Of a DNA stretch of 64,000 nucleotides, positions 24,593 to 32,979 are shown piece by piece. The notes under the pieces were generated by a model, which saw only the letters and a list, made by a program, of their open reading frames with translations, had not been told where the DNA came from and searched no databases. Origin of the DNA: an uncultured Treponema sp. (GTDB taxonomy: Bacteria > Spirochaetota > Spirochaetia > Treponematales > Treponemataceae); NCBI GenBank assembly GCA_946411505.1, contig CAMKEG010000004.1, positions 1 through 64,000 of the forward strand. Direction: 5' to 3'. Every line of letters begins with the position of its first letter. Position 1 is the first letter of the stretch. Position numbers and translations under genes: made by a program.

Positions 24593-27500
24593 TTAATAAT
24601 AGAATCCGGCAAAAATATAAGCTTCGTCATGCTTCTGTGTGTTTACAATTGTTATGTTTCCAAGTTCCTGTTGAATCATATTTACAATATCCTCAGAAGT
24701 TACAGAAATAAGCAGTTTATCAGGTTCACCAAGCTCCGTAAGAAGTTTATCTAGCCTCTTTGCCAAAGTATAGTTACCACCCTTTATTGACTTAATAGCC
24801 TGTCCGATTAAGCTCATAGATTCTTTAGGCAGTTTTGTGCTAGTAATCCATTTATTAGCTTTAATAAGTACGTTCGTAATATCAACCTTTGCATTTTTAG
24901 CTTTGCTCAACTTACTTTCATAAACATTGTAAGCATCCATAGCGGACTTTCTCTTTGCTTCAATATCCTTTGCATCAGAAAATGGATTTGCAAATGTATC
25001 AGCATGGCATTTACAAGAATCAAACATATCCATGTAGTTAATAACCTGAGCCTGTAAATCTTTTGCAACTTTTACATAAACACAACCATATTTATTTTTT
25101 ACTTTTATTGCAAAATAAGTATTTCCTTGCTCATCTTGTGAAACAGGCGCAAAGCTCTTTTCTTCTGCATTTTTAAGTTTTTGAATAAGATCATAGCGTT
25201 CTGGAGAAGAATCTCTATATTGTTTTAATTCTGCAATATATTTTTCTTGAGGGCTTTCTTCGCCATCAACAATTGCTTCAAAGTTTCCTTCTGAGAGTTC
25301 TTCTTCCTGACTGAATATCTTTGCATCTTCACCAAACATGGTATGGAAGGACTGCAATTTTGTATAAGCATTTTGTACAAGATTTATTTGTTCATCACCT
25401 TGTGCAGAGGGGTAGAAGTTATAAACATAGATATTTTCGTTTTCACTACCGATACGGTTTACGCGGCCAATACGCTGAATAAGGCGGGTAGAATTCCAAG
25501 GCGTATCATAATTCAAAATTGAATTTGCTCTATGCAAGTTAATACCTTCGGCAAGAACTTCTGTTGTAATAATTACATCGTAATCATTCTTCTGTTTTGC
25601 TTTATCATAGTTTGCATCAAAGTTTTCTTTGATAATTAACTCTTTTTCACCACGATTGGCCGCAGTAATTACGAGGGGTTCTTTTCCTGTGATATTTTCT
25701 ACGGCACGACTTAAAGACTTCACCGTACTAATTGCTTCTGAGAAGATAACAAGCTTATGAGGGATGTTTCTTTCTTTGCAGAAAAGGCCAGAACTTTCTT
25801 TAAGAGCAGATTTAAACCTATCAAATTTAGGGTCATAGTCATTTTCATTCCAACGCTCTACAAGGTCGTTGATTTTTTCCAAATCTGTTTTCAAAAAATC
25901 AATATAGGTTTTCTTATCATCACCGAAAGTCTTAAAATCAGAACAATTATATTCGGCATTTTGATTCTTTTCGTTTCTACCTTCTTTATTGAGTTTTTCG
26001 ATTTTGGCTCTTATACCGTCAAAACAAGTTTCAAGAGTAATAACTTTTCCGGGGTTTTTAGCTTGTTTATCTTTAATATCAAGTTCCTTATTTATATCAA
26101 TCTGCGGACAAATAAAGATTGTATCATTCTCCCACATAGTAATCATGTTCTGAGTATATCTCTGGAAGTTTCTCAAAGATTCCTTAAAAGCTTCAAAGCT
26201 ACTTTCAAGACGTTTTACGAGAAGAATCTGCATAATGCGGGCAAGCTGATTAGATGAACGTTGAGCGGTCATGTTTCTTCCGGAATAAACTTTGTCATAT
26301 TTGCTATCAAGGAACATAGTTGCCCTATAACGGTAATAGCCAAGTCCATCAGAAGCGAATAACTCTCCGTCATCAACCTTTGGCGCAATCATATTCATTG
26401 TGTCAGAGAAAAGCTGTGCAAGTTTTTTATCCATTGTGTAATAAAGATTCTCAGGTCCATGAACCTGAGGGAATTTCAAGTTTTCAGAATAATGTTTTTT
26501 TATATCCGTTCGAGTACGTCTTACAAGAATATCACTTAAAACTTTTTCGCGGACTTCTTTTGAAAGCGCAATAAGTTCCTTTTTTGTATTTGGATTAGAA
26601 ACAAAAGAGGATTGCTCTACTCCAAGGCCTTGTTTCTTTGAATGAATAAGCAAACTGTATTTTCTGTTTACTTCTGCAAAGAAATGCTCCAAGTCACGGC
26701 CTTCGACTTTCTCAAAAGAAGAGTTCTTTGGCTCATGCTCAAAAAGATAAATCTGATTCTGAATATCGCGAGGACTATTATTCTGCATCGTAGCAGAAAG
26801 CAAACCAATGAAAGGATAATAACCTGTACGGGCATTAACGCTTTCAAGATATTCTGATAGAGCAATATACATTTCTGTTCCAGAATTACGGAATTTATGG
26901 CTTTCATCTATGATAACAAGGCCGTAATTTTCGGCATCAGAGGTCAATGCCTTATTTTCTGGCGTCATTTCTTTTACTGCCTGTTTTTTGTCGTCAGAAG
27001 ACAAAGTAAATTCTTCATCATCAACTTCTATTGCATCTTCGGCATCACTTAGCTCTTCTTTTGAAAAATCATCTGAAAGATGATTAAGACTTCCTGTTGT
27101 TAAGAGTTTTACATGCTCTTCAATTTTGTCTGTTTGTTCTTTATCAAATTTCTTAATTGTATCTACCCAAGAAGATTTAATTGCAGGTGGTACAAGTATT
27201 AAGACCTTATCAGATTTTTTCAATGATGCAGAAACATCGATAAAATATTTTATGAGTAAGATTCCGACAATCGTTTTTCCAAGTCCTACAACATCCCCTA
27301 AAGCAAAACCACCATGCTGTATCATATAAGAATAACATTGCTGTACAGCATTAAGCTGGTATTCCAAAGGCTTTATTTCTTTAGGTAAATATCCAGTCAA
27401 AATTGATTTAAAATTAGCATCCGTTATCATACCAAACTTGTCTTGTAACAGTTTGATATAATTTTCATACGGAGTAAGATTTTCAGAAGTTATAGGAGCA

Positions 27501-28207
27501 GGATTTAAATGTGGGTTTTCTTTTGCTTTTGTTCCTACAGGAGAATTACCAACTTCAATAACAAACTCTTTAGTCCAATCTTTTGAGATTGCCCACTTTT
27601 CATTAAACCAATAATAATGTCCCTTAAATGGACTATATTCATCTGGCTTTGCAGTAATATGAGAAGAATCTATATCCAAAAAGTTGAGTTCTGAATTTCC
27701 CTCTAGACCCATTTTTGTAAAGTTGCTGCTTCCAATAATTCCACAAGTCTTACCTTGTGTACTCATAAAAATATAGCATTTTGAGTGAAAGAATTGGCTT
27801 TCGTCATCTTCATTCATTTCAAAAATATGAACCTGAATTTTAGGGGCATCACCAGAGCAATTATCAATAAGCATTTTTGCAGCTTTCTGATAATTCTCAT
27901 CATTCATTTCAACATTTTGTAAATCAATTTTCAAATAATCTTGCGGATAAACCTTTGCAGTTTTATAGGCATCAGCAGTCAAATCTTTTTTGAAAACATT
28001 TGGGTCTTTACCTATCAGAAGTCTAAGTTTTGTATTATTACGCGATAAAAAATTAATAAGAGATTCAGTTACAAGAGAGGTTCCTTTTAAATCCCAATAA
28101 CCTGTTGCGATACAGATTTCATTTATTTCAGGCATTGAAATAATTGCATTAAGCTTATCAACAAGTTTTAAATTCGGTGAGTTATCAATCAGTGTATTGC
28201 CTAGCAT
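24593..28207 (-). CDS. PLD nuclease-SNF2 helicase fusion
   Basis: A 1204-residue protein. The N-terminus holds one phospholipase-D-type nuclease half-site: HSKCYIF near residue 141, with GSSNF shortly after. It is followed by an SNF2-type helicase with Walker A GDVVGLGKT (near 306), DESHKFRN (near 433) and the C-terminal motif ITTEVLAEGINLHRA...QRIGRVNRIGS. The C-terminus is helical. It precedes the methylase gene by 13 bp in one operon. PLD and helicase components next to a large adenine methylase recall DISARM-like and type ISP-like systems, but no other component of a named system is present. Confidence 0.85.
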   Translation of the reverse strand: MLGNTLIDNSPNLKLVDKLNAIISMPEINEICIATGYWDLKGTSLVTESLINFLSRNNTKLRLLIGKDPNVFKKDLTADAYKTAKVYPQDYLKIDLQNVEMNDENYQKAAKMLIDNCSGDAPKIQVHIFEMNEDDESQFFHSKCYIFMSTQGKTCGIIGSSNFTKMGLEGNSELNFLDIDSSHITAKPDEYSPFKGHYYWFNEKWAISKDWTKEFVIEVGNSPVGTKAKENPHLNPAPITSENLTPYENYIKLLQDKFGMITDANFKSILTGYLPKEIKPLEYQLNAVQQCYSYMIQHGGFALGDVVGLGKTIVGILLIKYFIDVSASLKKSDKVLILVPPAIKSSWVDTIKKFDKEQTDKIEEHVKLLTTGSLNHLSDDFSKEELSDAEDAIEVDDEEFTLSSDDKKQAVKEMTPENKALTSDAENYGLVIIDESHKFRNSGTEMYIALSEYLESVNARTGYYPFIGLLSATMQNNSPRDIQNQIYLFEHEPKNSSFEKVEGRDLEHFFAEVNRKYSLLIHSKKQGLGVEQSSFVSNPNTKKELIALSKEVREKVLSDILVRRTRTDIKKHYSENLKFPQVHGPENLYYTMDKKLAQLFSDTMNMIAPKVDDGELFASDGLGYYRYRATMFLDSKYDKVYSGRNMTAQRSSNQLARIMQILLVKRLESSFEAFKESLRNFQRYTQNMITMWENDTIFICPQIDINKELDIKDKQAKNPGKVITLETCFDGIRAKIEKLNKEGRNEKNQNAEYNCSDFKTFGDDKKTYIDFLKTDLEKINDLVERWNENDYDPKFDRFKSALKESSGLFCKERNIPHKLVIFSEAISTVKSLSRAVENITGKEPLVITAANRGEKELIIKENFDANYDKAKQKNDYDVIITTEVLAEGINLHRANSILNYDTPWNSTRLIQRIGRVNRIGSENENIYVYNFYPSAQGDEQINLVQNAYTKLQSFHTMFGEDAKIFSQEEELSEGNFEAIVDGEESPQEKYIAELKQYRDSSPERYDLIQKLKNAEEKSFAPVSQDEQGNTYFAIKVKNKYGCVYVKVAKDLQAQVINYMDMFDSCKCHADTFANPFSDAKDIEAKRKSAMDAYNVYESKLSKAKNAKVDITNVLIKANKWITSTKLPKESMSLIGQAIKSIKGGNYTLAKRLDKLLTELGEPDKLLISVTSEDIVNMIQQELGNITIVNTQKHDEAYIFAGFYY

Positions 28208-28226
28208 TTATGCGTTCCTATCTTAT

Positions 28227-28265
28227 CTAATATTATACCACACTTACACAAAATTATATAGTACC
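28227..28265 (-). promoter_or_regulatory. 39-bp promoter box, copy 3 (helicase-methylase operon)
   Basis: On the minus strand ACTATATAATTTTGTG, TAAGTGTGG, TATAAT, an extended -10 (TGGTATAAT) 24 nt before the helicase start. AGGAAC serves as the ribosome site. Confidence 0.6.
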
Positions 28266-28382
28266 ATTTTCCGCGCCCCCTATTCCGGCCATTCCACACC
28301 CCCCAAACGGGGTTATTCCTTATCTATGGAAAGGGCTGTTTCGGTGTCGTTTACAATTTGTGAAAATATTATGCCAAAAGTA

Positions 28383-28411
28383 TTGACAAAATAAAATTAT
28401 TGTGATAATAT
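28383..28411 (+). promoter_or_regulatory. Promoter and operator of the XRE-protease pair
   Basis: TTGACA (28383-28388), 17-nt spacer, TAATAT (28406-28411). A near-palindrome, TTAT-TGTG-ATAA, overlaps the end of the spacer and the -10, as expected if the XRE protein represses its own gene. Confidence 0.6.
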
Positions 28412-28497
28412 TTGAACTGTCAGAAAGAGGTGTGGAGGTTAGGCTGCGGCCTAAACCTTAAAAAATTACCTGCGGCTGGGCCGTAAAAGGGGTTTTT

Positions 28498-28884
28498 ATG
28501 ACAGACATTGCAAAGTTTCTTCGGAAACTGCGCATTGACAACGAACAGAGCTTGGGCGACATGGCGAAAGTATTGAATATTTCCGCCGCGTATCTTTCGG
28601 CGATAGAAAACGGCAAGAGGACTGCGCCGGAAGAACTGAAAGACGAGCTTTTTGCAAACTACGGTCTTTCGGAAGAGCAAAAACTTGAATTCGCCAGGCT
28701 CGTCGCGGAATCAAGGAACAAGGTCGAAATCGGCCTTGCGGGCATTCAGGACAAAGAATTGTTGCCTGAATATGTGGACACGGCTGTTATGTTTGCGCAC
28801 GACTTGTCGCAAATGAACAGAGATCAGCTTGCAAGGGTAAAGGAGCTTTTGCAGGAAATCAAGTCACAGGTTGCGCCTATGTAG
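28498..28884 (+). CDS. XRE-family regulator
   Basis: A 128-residue DNA-binding protein. A helix-turn-helix covers residues 4-58 (LGDMAKVLNISAAYLSAIENGKR). The C-terminus is a helical, partly coiled tail (MNRDQLARVKELLQEIK). It lies 12 nt before a gene for a zinc metalloprotease, as in ImmR-ImmA and HigA-like pairs. It probably represses its own promoter and may be cleaved by the protease; that is inferred from gene order. Confidence 0.85.
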   Translation: MTDIAKFLRKLRIDNEQSLGDMAKVLNISAAYLSAIENGKRTAPEELKDELFANYGLSEEQKLEFARLVAESRNKVEIGLAGIQDKELLPEYVDTAVMFAHDLSQMNRDQLARVKELLQEIKSQVAPM

Positions 28885-28896
28885 CAAGGAGGTTAT

Positions 28897-29553
28897 ATGG
28901 CGGAAGAGTTTACAGCGTTGGGAACAGCCCTCATTATGATGGTTGTTGATTTTAAGAAGATGGCCTTTGAGTTCAAAAAGTTTTTAGGCCTTGATTTGAC
29001 GCAAGCGTTTCCGGCGCTCAACATTGCCGAAAACAAGCTTTGCTATGCGGACGCGCAGTTTGAATTTTGCATAGTCGCCGACAGCGATTGGAATTGCAAG
29101 GACAGCGTAAACGCTTATTACAAACATTCCGAGCGGCGCCATGAAATCGGCGTCAGGGAATCTGTCTACCTTTTGGCGTTGAGCGGAGACTTTAACGCCC
29201 TGTATTCCATAGCCCATGAAGTGGCCCATTGGGGCCTCATCAATTACTTTAAGATAAATTTCGGCCTGCCGGAATTTGAACAGCTTGATCCCGTTTCAAA
29301 AATGGTCATCTTGCAAATCCACGAAAACATTACGGATGTGCTCACAGCCCTTCTTGTTTTTAGCGAAGAGGAACTTTTAAAGATGGACACCGGCGACAAG
29401 GCCGGCTTTTCGTCCTTTATAGGCAAAAACCAGCTTGCCCTTGCCGCCTACTATTGCAAGCACCACAAGCTTTTGACGGAAAACTTTTTTAAGAACATAG
29501 CTCCCAAAATCTGGGAGCAAAATCAAATTCAAAGGAGGTTAAACAATACCTGA
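28897..29553 (+). CDS. HExxH zinc metalloprotease (ImmA/IrrE-like)
   Basis: A 218-residue protein with a single HEVAH motif (His107, Glu108, His111) followed by WGL. A later Glu (in QIHENITDV, about 148) could be the third metal ligand. No signal peptide or membrane helix is seen, so it is cytoplasmic. Similar protein-plus-XRE pairs regulate mobile elements by cutting their repressor. It is not close enough to ImmA to be sure. AGGAGG precedes the ATG. Confidence 0.7.
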   Translation: MAEEFTALGTALIMMVVDFKKMAFEFKKFLGLDLTQAFPALNIAENKLCYADAQFEFCIVADSDWNCKDSVNAYYKHSERRHEIGVRESVYLLALSGDFNALYSIAHEVAHWGLINYFKINFGLPEFEQLDPVSKMVILQIHENITDVLTALLVFSEEELLKMDTGDKAGFSSFIGKNQLALAAYYCKHHKLLTENFFKNIAPKIWEQNQIQRRLNNT

Positions 29554-29569
29554 CGGCAAAAAAACAAGC

Positions 29570-29598
29570 CCCTTGTTTAATTGCAGTTAAACAAAGGG
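29570..29598 (+). terminator. Hairpin after the metalloprotease gene
   Basis: CCCTTGTTTAA and TTAAACAAAGGG form a 12-bp stem with one mismatch and a 6-nt loop, 17 nt after the stop. It lacks a T-tract, so it is a weak terminator at best. Confidence 0.4.
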
Positions 29599-29603
29599 CC
29601 ATG

Positions 29604-29659
29604 CATAGATTCTGCATACAGAACCTAAAATTGATTTTTCTAGTATACAGAAATCTATG
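29604..29659. repeat. Inverted repeat CATAGATT...
   Basis: CATAGATTCTGCATAC (29604-29619) and GTATACAGAAATCTATG (29643-29659) are near-perfect inverted copies around a 23-nt AT-rich centre. This could be the right edge of the mobile island or a regulatory cruciform. Confidence 0.45.
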
Positions 29660-29787
29660 CTCCTTGTCAAGGAATTCCTCTTAAAAGCGGCGCCCGAAAG
29701 ATTCGCTCCGTCTTTTAAGTTTTTCCCAAAACCGGCGTTGTCCGGCAACGGCAAGAAATCATTTTACTGTATGGAGCATAGAATATT

Positions 29788-30552
29788 ATGTCATCCACAA
29801 CTTTTAAAAATGCAGATAGCATTTTAAGTGTGACTCTGCGCAAGAATCAGTTCAAGACTGACGAAAACTCTTTTATTGGACGTGTTACAAGAAACACAGT
29901 AACTCTTGAAAACTTAATTGCTTCGATTTCTGAGAAGAACGAGGGCGTAAGCCCTTACATGGTTCAGCATGTGGCCAACCTTCTTGGAAAAGAAATGATT
30001 AGGGCTTGCCAAAACGGCAACGCTGTTGACGTTCTTGGAATAGGAACAATGTACATCGGAGTGGCTGGAACCGTCACAGGAGAAAACCCCAGCGAGTCCA
30101 GCATTCCCGGCTTTAAGATTTGCTTCACGCCAAGTGCGGCGGCACAAGAGGCCGTTGACAACCTTAAGGTTGACAAAGTCGTCATAGCGGATTCAAATCC
30201 AGTCTTTGACAGAATCATCAACACCTTCAACCAAAACGAAGACCGCGTTTTGATGAAGGGAAAGGGAGTCAAAATCATAGGCACGCGTCTTAAAGTTTTT
30301 GGCCAAAGTTCTGGCATTTGGTTCGCTCCGCTGGAATCCGACGGAACGGTTTGCTTGGACGAAACAAGATGGACGGCTGTAAGCCAAGAAACCATCAGCG
30401 CCAACAAGCCCAAGTCCCTTGAATTTTACGTTCCAGACGATTTGACCGAATCCGCTTATTGCATTGTATTGCGGACTCGCTATTGTTCCGGCGACAAAGA
30501 GCTAAAGTCTCCTGTCACCGCAATTAGCAAAGCAATCACAATCGCGGCATAA
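29788..30552 (+). CDS. HU-like DNA-binding protein with C-terminal Ig-like domain
   Basis: A 254-residue protein. Residues 1-130 form an HU/IHF-type fold (ENLIASISEKNEGVSPYMVQHVANLL, then GNAVDVLGIGTMYI) of the kind found in multidomain HU-like proteins. The C-terminal part (about 145-250) is beta-rich, with RLKVFGQSSGIWFAPL, like the DUF4469 Ig-like domain. A role in DNA packaging is plausible. A GGAGC site precedes the ATG and a strong terminator follows. Confidence 0.75.
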   Translation: MSSTTFKNADSILSVTLRKNQFKTDENSFIGRVTRNTVTLENLIASISEKNEGVSPYMVQHVANLLGKEMIRACQNGNAVDVLGIGTMYIGVAGTVTGENPSESSIPGFKICFTPSAAAQEAVDNLKVDKVVIADSNPVFDRIINTFNQNEDRVLMKGKGVKIIGTRLKVFGQSSGIWFAPLESDGTVCLDETRWTAVSQETISANKPKSLEFYVPDDLTESAYCIVLRTRYCSGDKELKSPVTAISKAITIAA

Positions 30553-30558
30553 TTCTTT

Positions 30559-30589
30559 CGGCAGGCGGCTTTTGCCGTCTGCCGTTTTT
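30559..30589 (+). terminator. Strong intrinsic terminator
   Basis: CGGCAGGCGGC-TTTT-GCCGTCTGCCG followed by TTTTT, 7 nt after the stop of the HU-like gene. It also separates this gene from the converging Fic gene. Confidence 0.85.
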
Positions 30590-31652
30590 ATTTTGTTTTC
30601 AACACTTCCCAATGGCCGCCTTTGTCTGCTCCTACACGGCGAACAACGCCCTGTTCTTGTAATTTTGCAATTGATTTGGCTACCGCTCTGCGTGTTATTC
30701 CTAAATTATCAGCCATTTCTTGAGTGGTAATTTCTGAATTTTGTTTTATCATCTCTATAATTTTCTGTGAACTTTTCTGTGAACCTTTCTGTGAACTTTT
30801 TTTCATGTACTCGTCATAATCAATATGAGTGAATCTGTTTTTCAATTCGTGATGTTCATTGAGCAAAAGGTTTCTAAAGAATCGTTCCAAATATATGGGC
30901 TTTTCCTGTATTCCCTTTTCGACATTTGTGTAGTTTGCGCGAACCAGCGCGTTCCTAAAATACCAAGAGTTTTGGGCAAAGCTGTCGTTGTCTGCTTTAA
31001 AGCCTATGGAACGCAAATACTTAATTACAAAAACGGCCGTTGTTCTTGTATTTCCTTCGCCAAACGGATGAATCTGCCACAAGCGGGAAACAAAGAACGA
31101 TATATGCTTTATCTTTTCATCATCCGAAATGCCAGTGTAATTAAAGCCTCTTTCCTGCTCAAAATCATAATTAAGCGCGTCTTTTAATTCGTACGCCGCT
31201 CCATACATAACTGTGTCGCCATTTAAAACCCATTCTCTTTTTGTAATGTCATAATCCCGAATCTTTCCGGCAAATTTAAATAAGCCTTTAAAGAGTTCTT
31301 TATGAATGGCGATAAGTTGCGAGGGGGCAAAAGTAAAAGACGGTTGGCTTAGAATTTGAGCGATTCGGCTAGCTACTTTATCGGCTTCTTCCGTTCGTTC
31401 GTCTTCATCTGTATTTCTCGCAGTCTTTTTTTTATAATATGAATCGACAAGTCTTTTTGCTTCGTCAAAAGAAATGTCGCCTTCGATATTGCGTCTTGCG
31501 GTTTCATACAAATACGAAGACGGAGTAAGTCCATCCACTTGCTGCAAACCGATGGCTGTAGACCAAGCCAGCGTCTTTTCTTTTTTGCTTGCGTCCGTGT
31601 GGCGGATATACTCTTCAAAATCTATTTCGTATGGATTTTTTTGCTTTGCCAT
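30588..31652 (-). CDS. Fic-family protein with winged-helix C-terminus
   Basis: A 354-residue Fic protein that probably transfers AMP to a target protein. The catalytic motif is HPFGEGNTRT (195-204). The N-terminal ETARRNIEGDISFDEAKRL (50-68) resembles an antitoxin helix of the VbhA type and may hold the enzyme off. A Ser/Gln/Lys-rich tandem repeat (about 285-297, SSQK units) links the core to a winged helix (EITTQEMADNLGITRRAVAKSI). The target is unknown. A TATAAT lies 9 nt before the ATG. Confidence 0.88.
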   Translation of the reverse strand: MAKQKNPYEIDFEEYIRHTDASKKEKTLAWSTAIGLQQVDGLTPSSYLYETARRNIEGDISFDEAKRLVDSYYKKKTARNTDEDERTEEADKVASRIAQILSQPSFTFAPSQLIAIHKELFKGLFKFAGKIRDYDITKREWVLNGDTVMYGAAYELKDALNYDFEQERGFNYTGISDDEKIKHISFFVSRLWQIHPFGEGNTRTTAVFVIKYLRSIGFKADNDSFAQNSWYFRNALVRANYTNVEKGIQEKPIYLERFFRNLLLNEHHELKNRFTHIDYDEYMKKSSQKGSQKSSQKIIEMIKQNSEITTQEMADNLGITRRAVAKSIAKLQEQGVVRRVGADKGGHWEVLKTK

Positions 31653-31757
31653 AACCAGTTTATTATAGCGCTAGTTCAAATAAATTTATAGTCTCCTAGT
31701 TCGCCCACTCCGCCACAAACTCGTCCAGCTTCTCTGCAAAGTTCCCCTGTTTTGCCT

Positions 31758-32918
31758 CTAAACCAGATTTCCGCAGTTTTTGTAATTCATGTATTTCACT
31801 CCGTCAGATTCAAGCTCCAAATCTCCGCTGTACACAACTGTTGGAGAAAATGCGTTTGGGGCAAAGGCGCATATCTTTTTCAGATTTTTTGCAAACTCCT
31901 TGTTGTAGGTTGATGCAGACTTTATTTCAACAGGAATGATTTTTCTTCCGTCCGCAATTATCAAATCAATTTCAAAGCCCTTGCTGTCTCTAAAATAATA
32001 CAGGCTTTTTTCCATTCCCTTGTTGAACTGGCTTTTTAAGATTTCGAGTATGACCATATTCTCAAACAGATTTCCAACAAGCGGGTCGCGGGAAACCTGG
32101 TCAGGATTTTTTATTCCTAAAAGATATGAAGCAAGACCCGGCTCATAAAAATAAATTTTGGGCGATTTTATAAGTCGCTTTGTATAGTTTTCAAAATATG
32201 GCTCAAGCTTAAAAATAATGAAAGAAGATTCCAAGACAGAAATCCATTGCTCAACCGTCGTCCTTGAAACTCCAGCGTCATTGGAAAGGGATTCATAATT
32301 AACAACCTGTCCAATACGGCCTGCAAGAAGATGAAGGAACTTTTCAAACAAAGCCTTGTTCTTTACATTTAAAAGTGTCTGCACGTCGCGCTCGACATAA
32401 GTTTGGAAATATGAGCGGTAAAGCAAATCCGCTGGCTGGCCTTCCGCATAAAGGCGGGGCATAAATCCCTGATACAAATACTCGTCTTTTGAAAAATCCA
32501 TGTTTGCGGATTTTAGCTCCTGAATGGAAAACGGAAGAAGGTTGATTATTGCGGTTCTTCCTGCAAGCGATTGGGAAATTGCCGATTTTAATCCCTGCTG
32601 AAAGCTTCCTGTCAGAATGAACTGGGCGTTCGCTTTTTTTTCATCAACGATTATTTGAATCTTATTTAAAAGTTCAGGTATGCGTTGAACTTCATCTATA
32701 ATGGCCGGACCTTTTATCATGCTAAAAAATGCGTTCGCGTCATTCTTGGCGAGGTTGTAAAACTCAGGGTCCTCAAGATTTATATAGGAGTAGTCCTTGA
32801 AAAATGATTTTACAAGCGTCGTCTTTCCAGACTGGCGGGGTCCCAAAACTGTGACAACAGGAAAATAGTCCGCGCAGCGCCTTAATTCCGCTTCTGAAAG
32901 CCGTTTTATCTGAACCAT
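31758..32918 (-). CDS. AAA ATPase with DUF4143 C-terminal domain
   Basis: A 386-residue ATPase of the common DUF4143 family. Walker A GPRQSGKTT is in the first 30 residues and IIDEVQRIPELL is Walker B. The C-terminal part has the nuclease-like fold with EIDLIIADGRKIIPVEIKSA (D...ExK). The function of the family is unknown. ATG 32918 is chosen because its A is the predicted transcription start; a TTG six codons upstream is unlikely. Confidence 0.85.
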   Translation of the reverse strand: MVQIKRLSEAELRRCADYFPVVTVLGPRQSGKTTLVKSFFKDYSYINLEDPEFYNLAKNDANAFFSMIKGPAIIDEVQRIPELLNKIQIIVDEKKANAQFILTGSFQQGLKSAISQSLAGRTAIINLLPFSIQELKSANMDFSKDEYLYQGFMPRLYAEGQPADLLYRSYFQTYVERDVQTLLNVKNKALFEKFLHLLAGRIGQVVNYESLSNDAGVSRTTVEQWISVLESSFIIFKLEPYFENYTKRLIKSPKIYFYEPGLASYLLGIKNPDQVSRDPLVGNLFENMVILEILKSQFNKGMEKSLYYFRDSKGFEIDLIIADGRKIIPVEIKSASTYNKEFAKNLKKICAFAPNAFSPTVVYSGDLELESDGVKYMNYKNCGNLV

Positions 32919-32924
32919 AGTTAA

Positions 32925-32953
32925 ATTATAAAGCAAAACAGAACAAAATGCAA
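32925..32953 (-). promoter_or_regulatory. Leaderless promoter of the DUF4143 ATPase
   Basis: On the minus strand: TTGCAT (32953-32948), exactly 17 nt, TATAAT (32930-32925), then 6 nt to the ATG at 32918. It lies inside the hairpin that ends the upstream earP gene. Confidence 0.65.
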
Positions 32954-32979
32954 GTAGAACTTGCGATTTGTTCTGTTTT
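32935..32979 (-). terminator. Terminator of earP, overlapping a promoter
   Basis: A 21-bp stem with a two-base internal mismatch and a 3-nt loop directly after the earP stop, with a T-rich tail (TGTTTTGC) in the minus direction. The -35 of the next gene is in its distal arm. Confidence 0.6.

Larger units (their letters stand above)
28208..28497. other. Divergent regulatory region
   Basis: Between the helicase operon (minus) and the XRE-protease pair (plus). It holds the 39-bp promoter box for the helicase (28227-28265), a C-rich/G-rich hairpin near 28300, the XRE promoter (28383-28411) and two leader hairpins (28437-28457, 28471-28483). Confidence 0.5.

Noticed and set aside
20935..28207. 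BREX or DISARM assignment
   Set aside because: No brxC/pglY, pglZ, drmA or drmB is present; only methylase and PLD-helicase are seen.
28300..28320. C-rich/G-rich hairpin as a riboswitch
   Set aside because: Too short and outside any likely leader.
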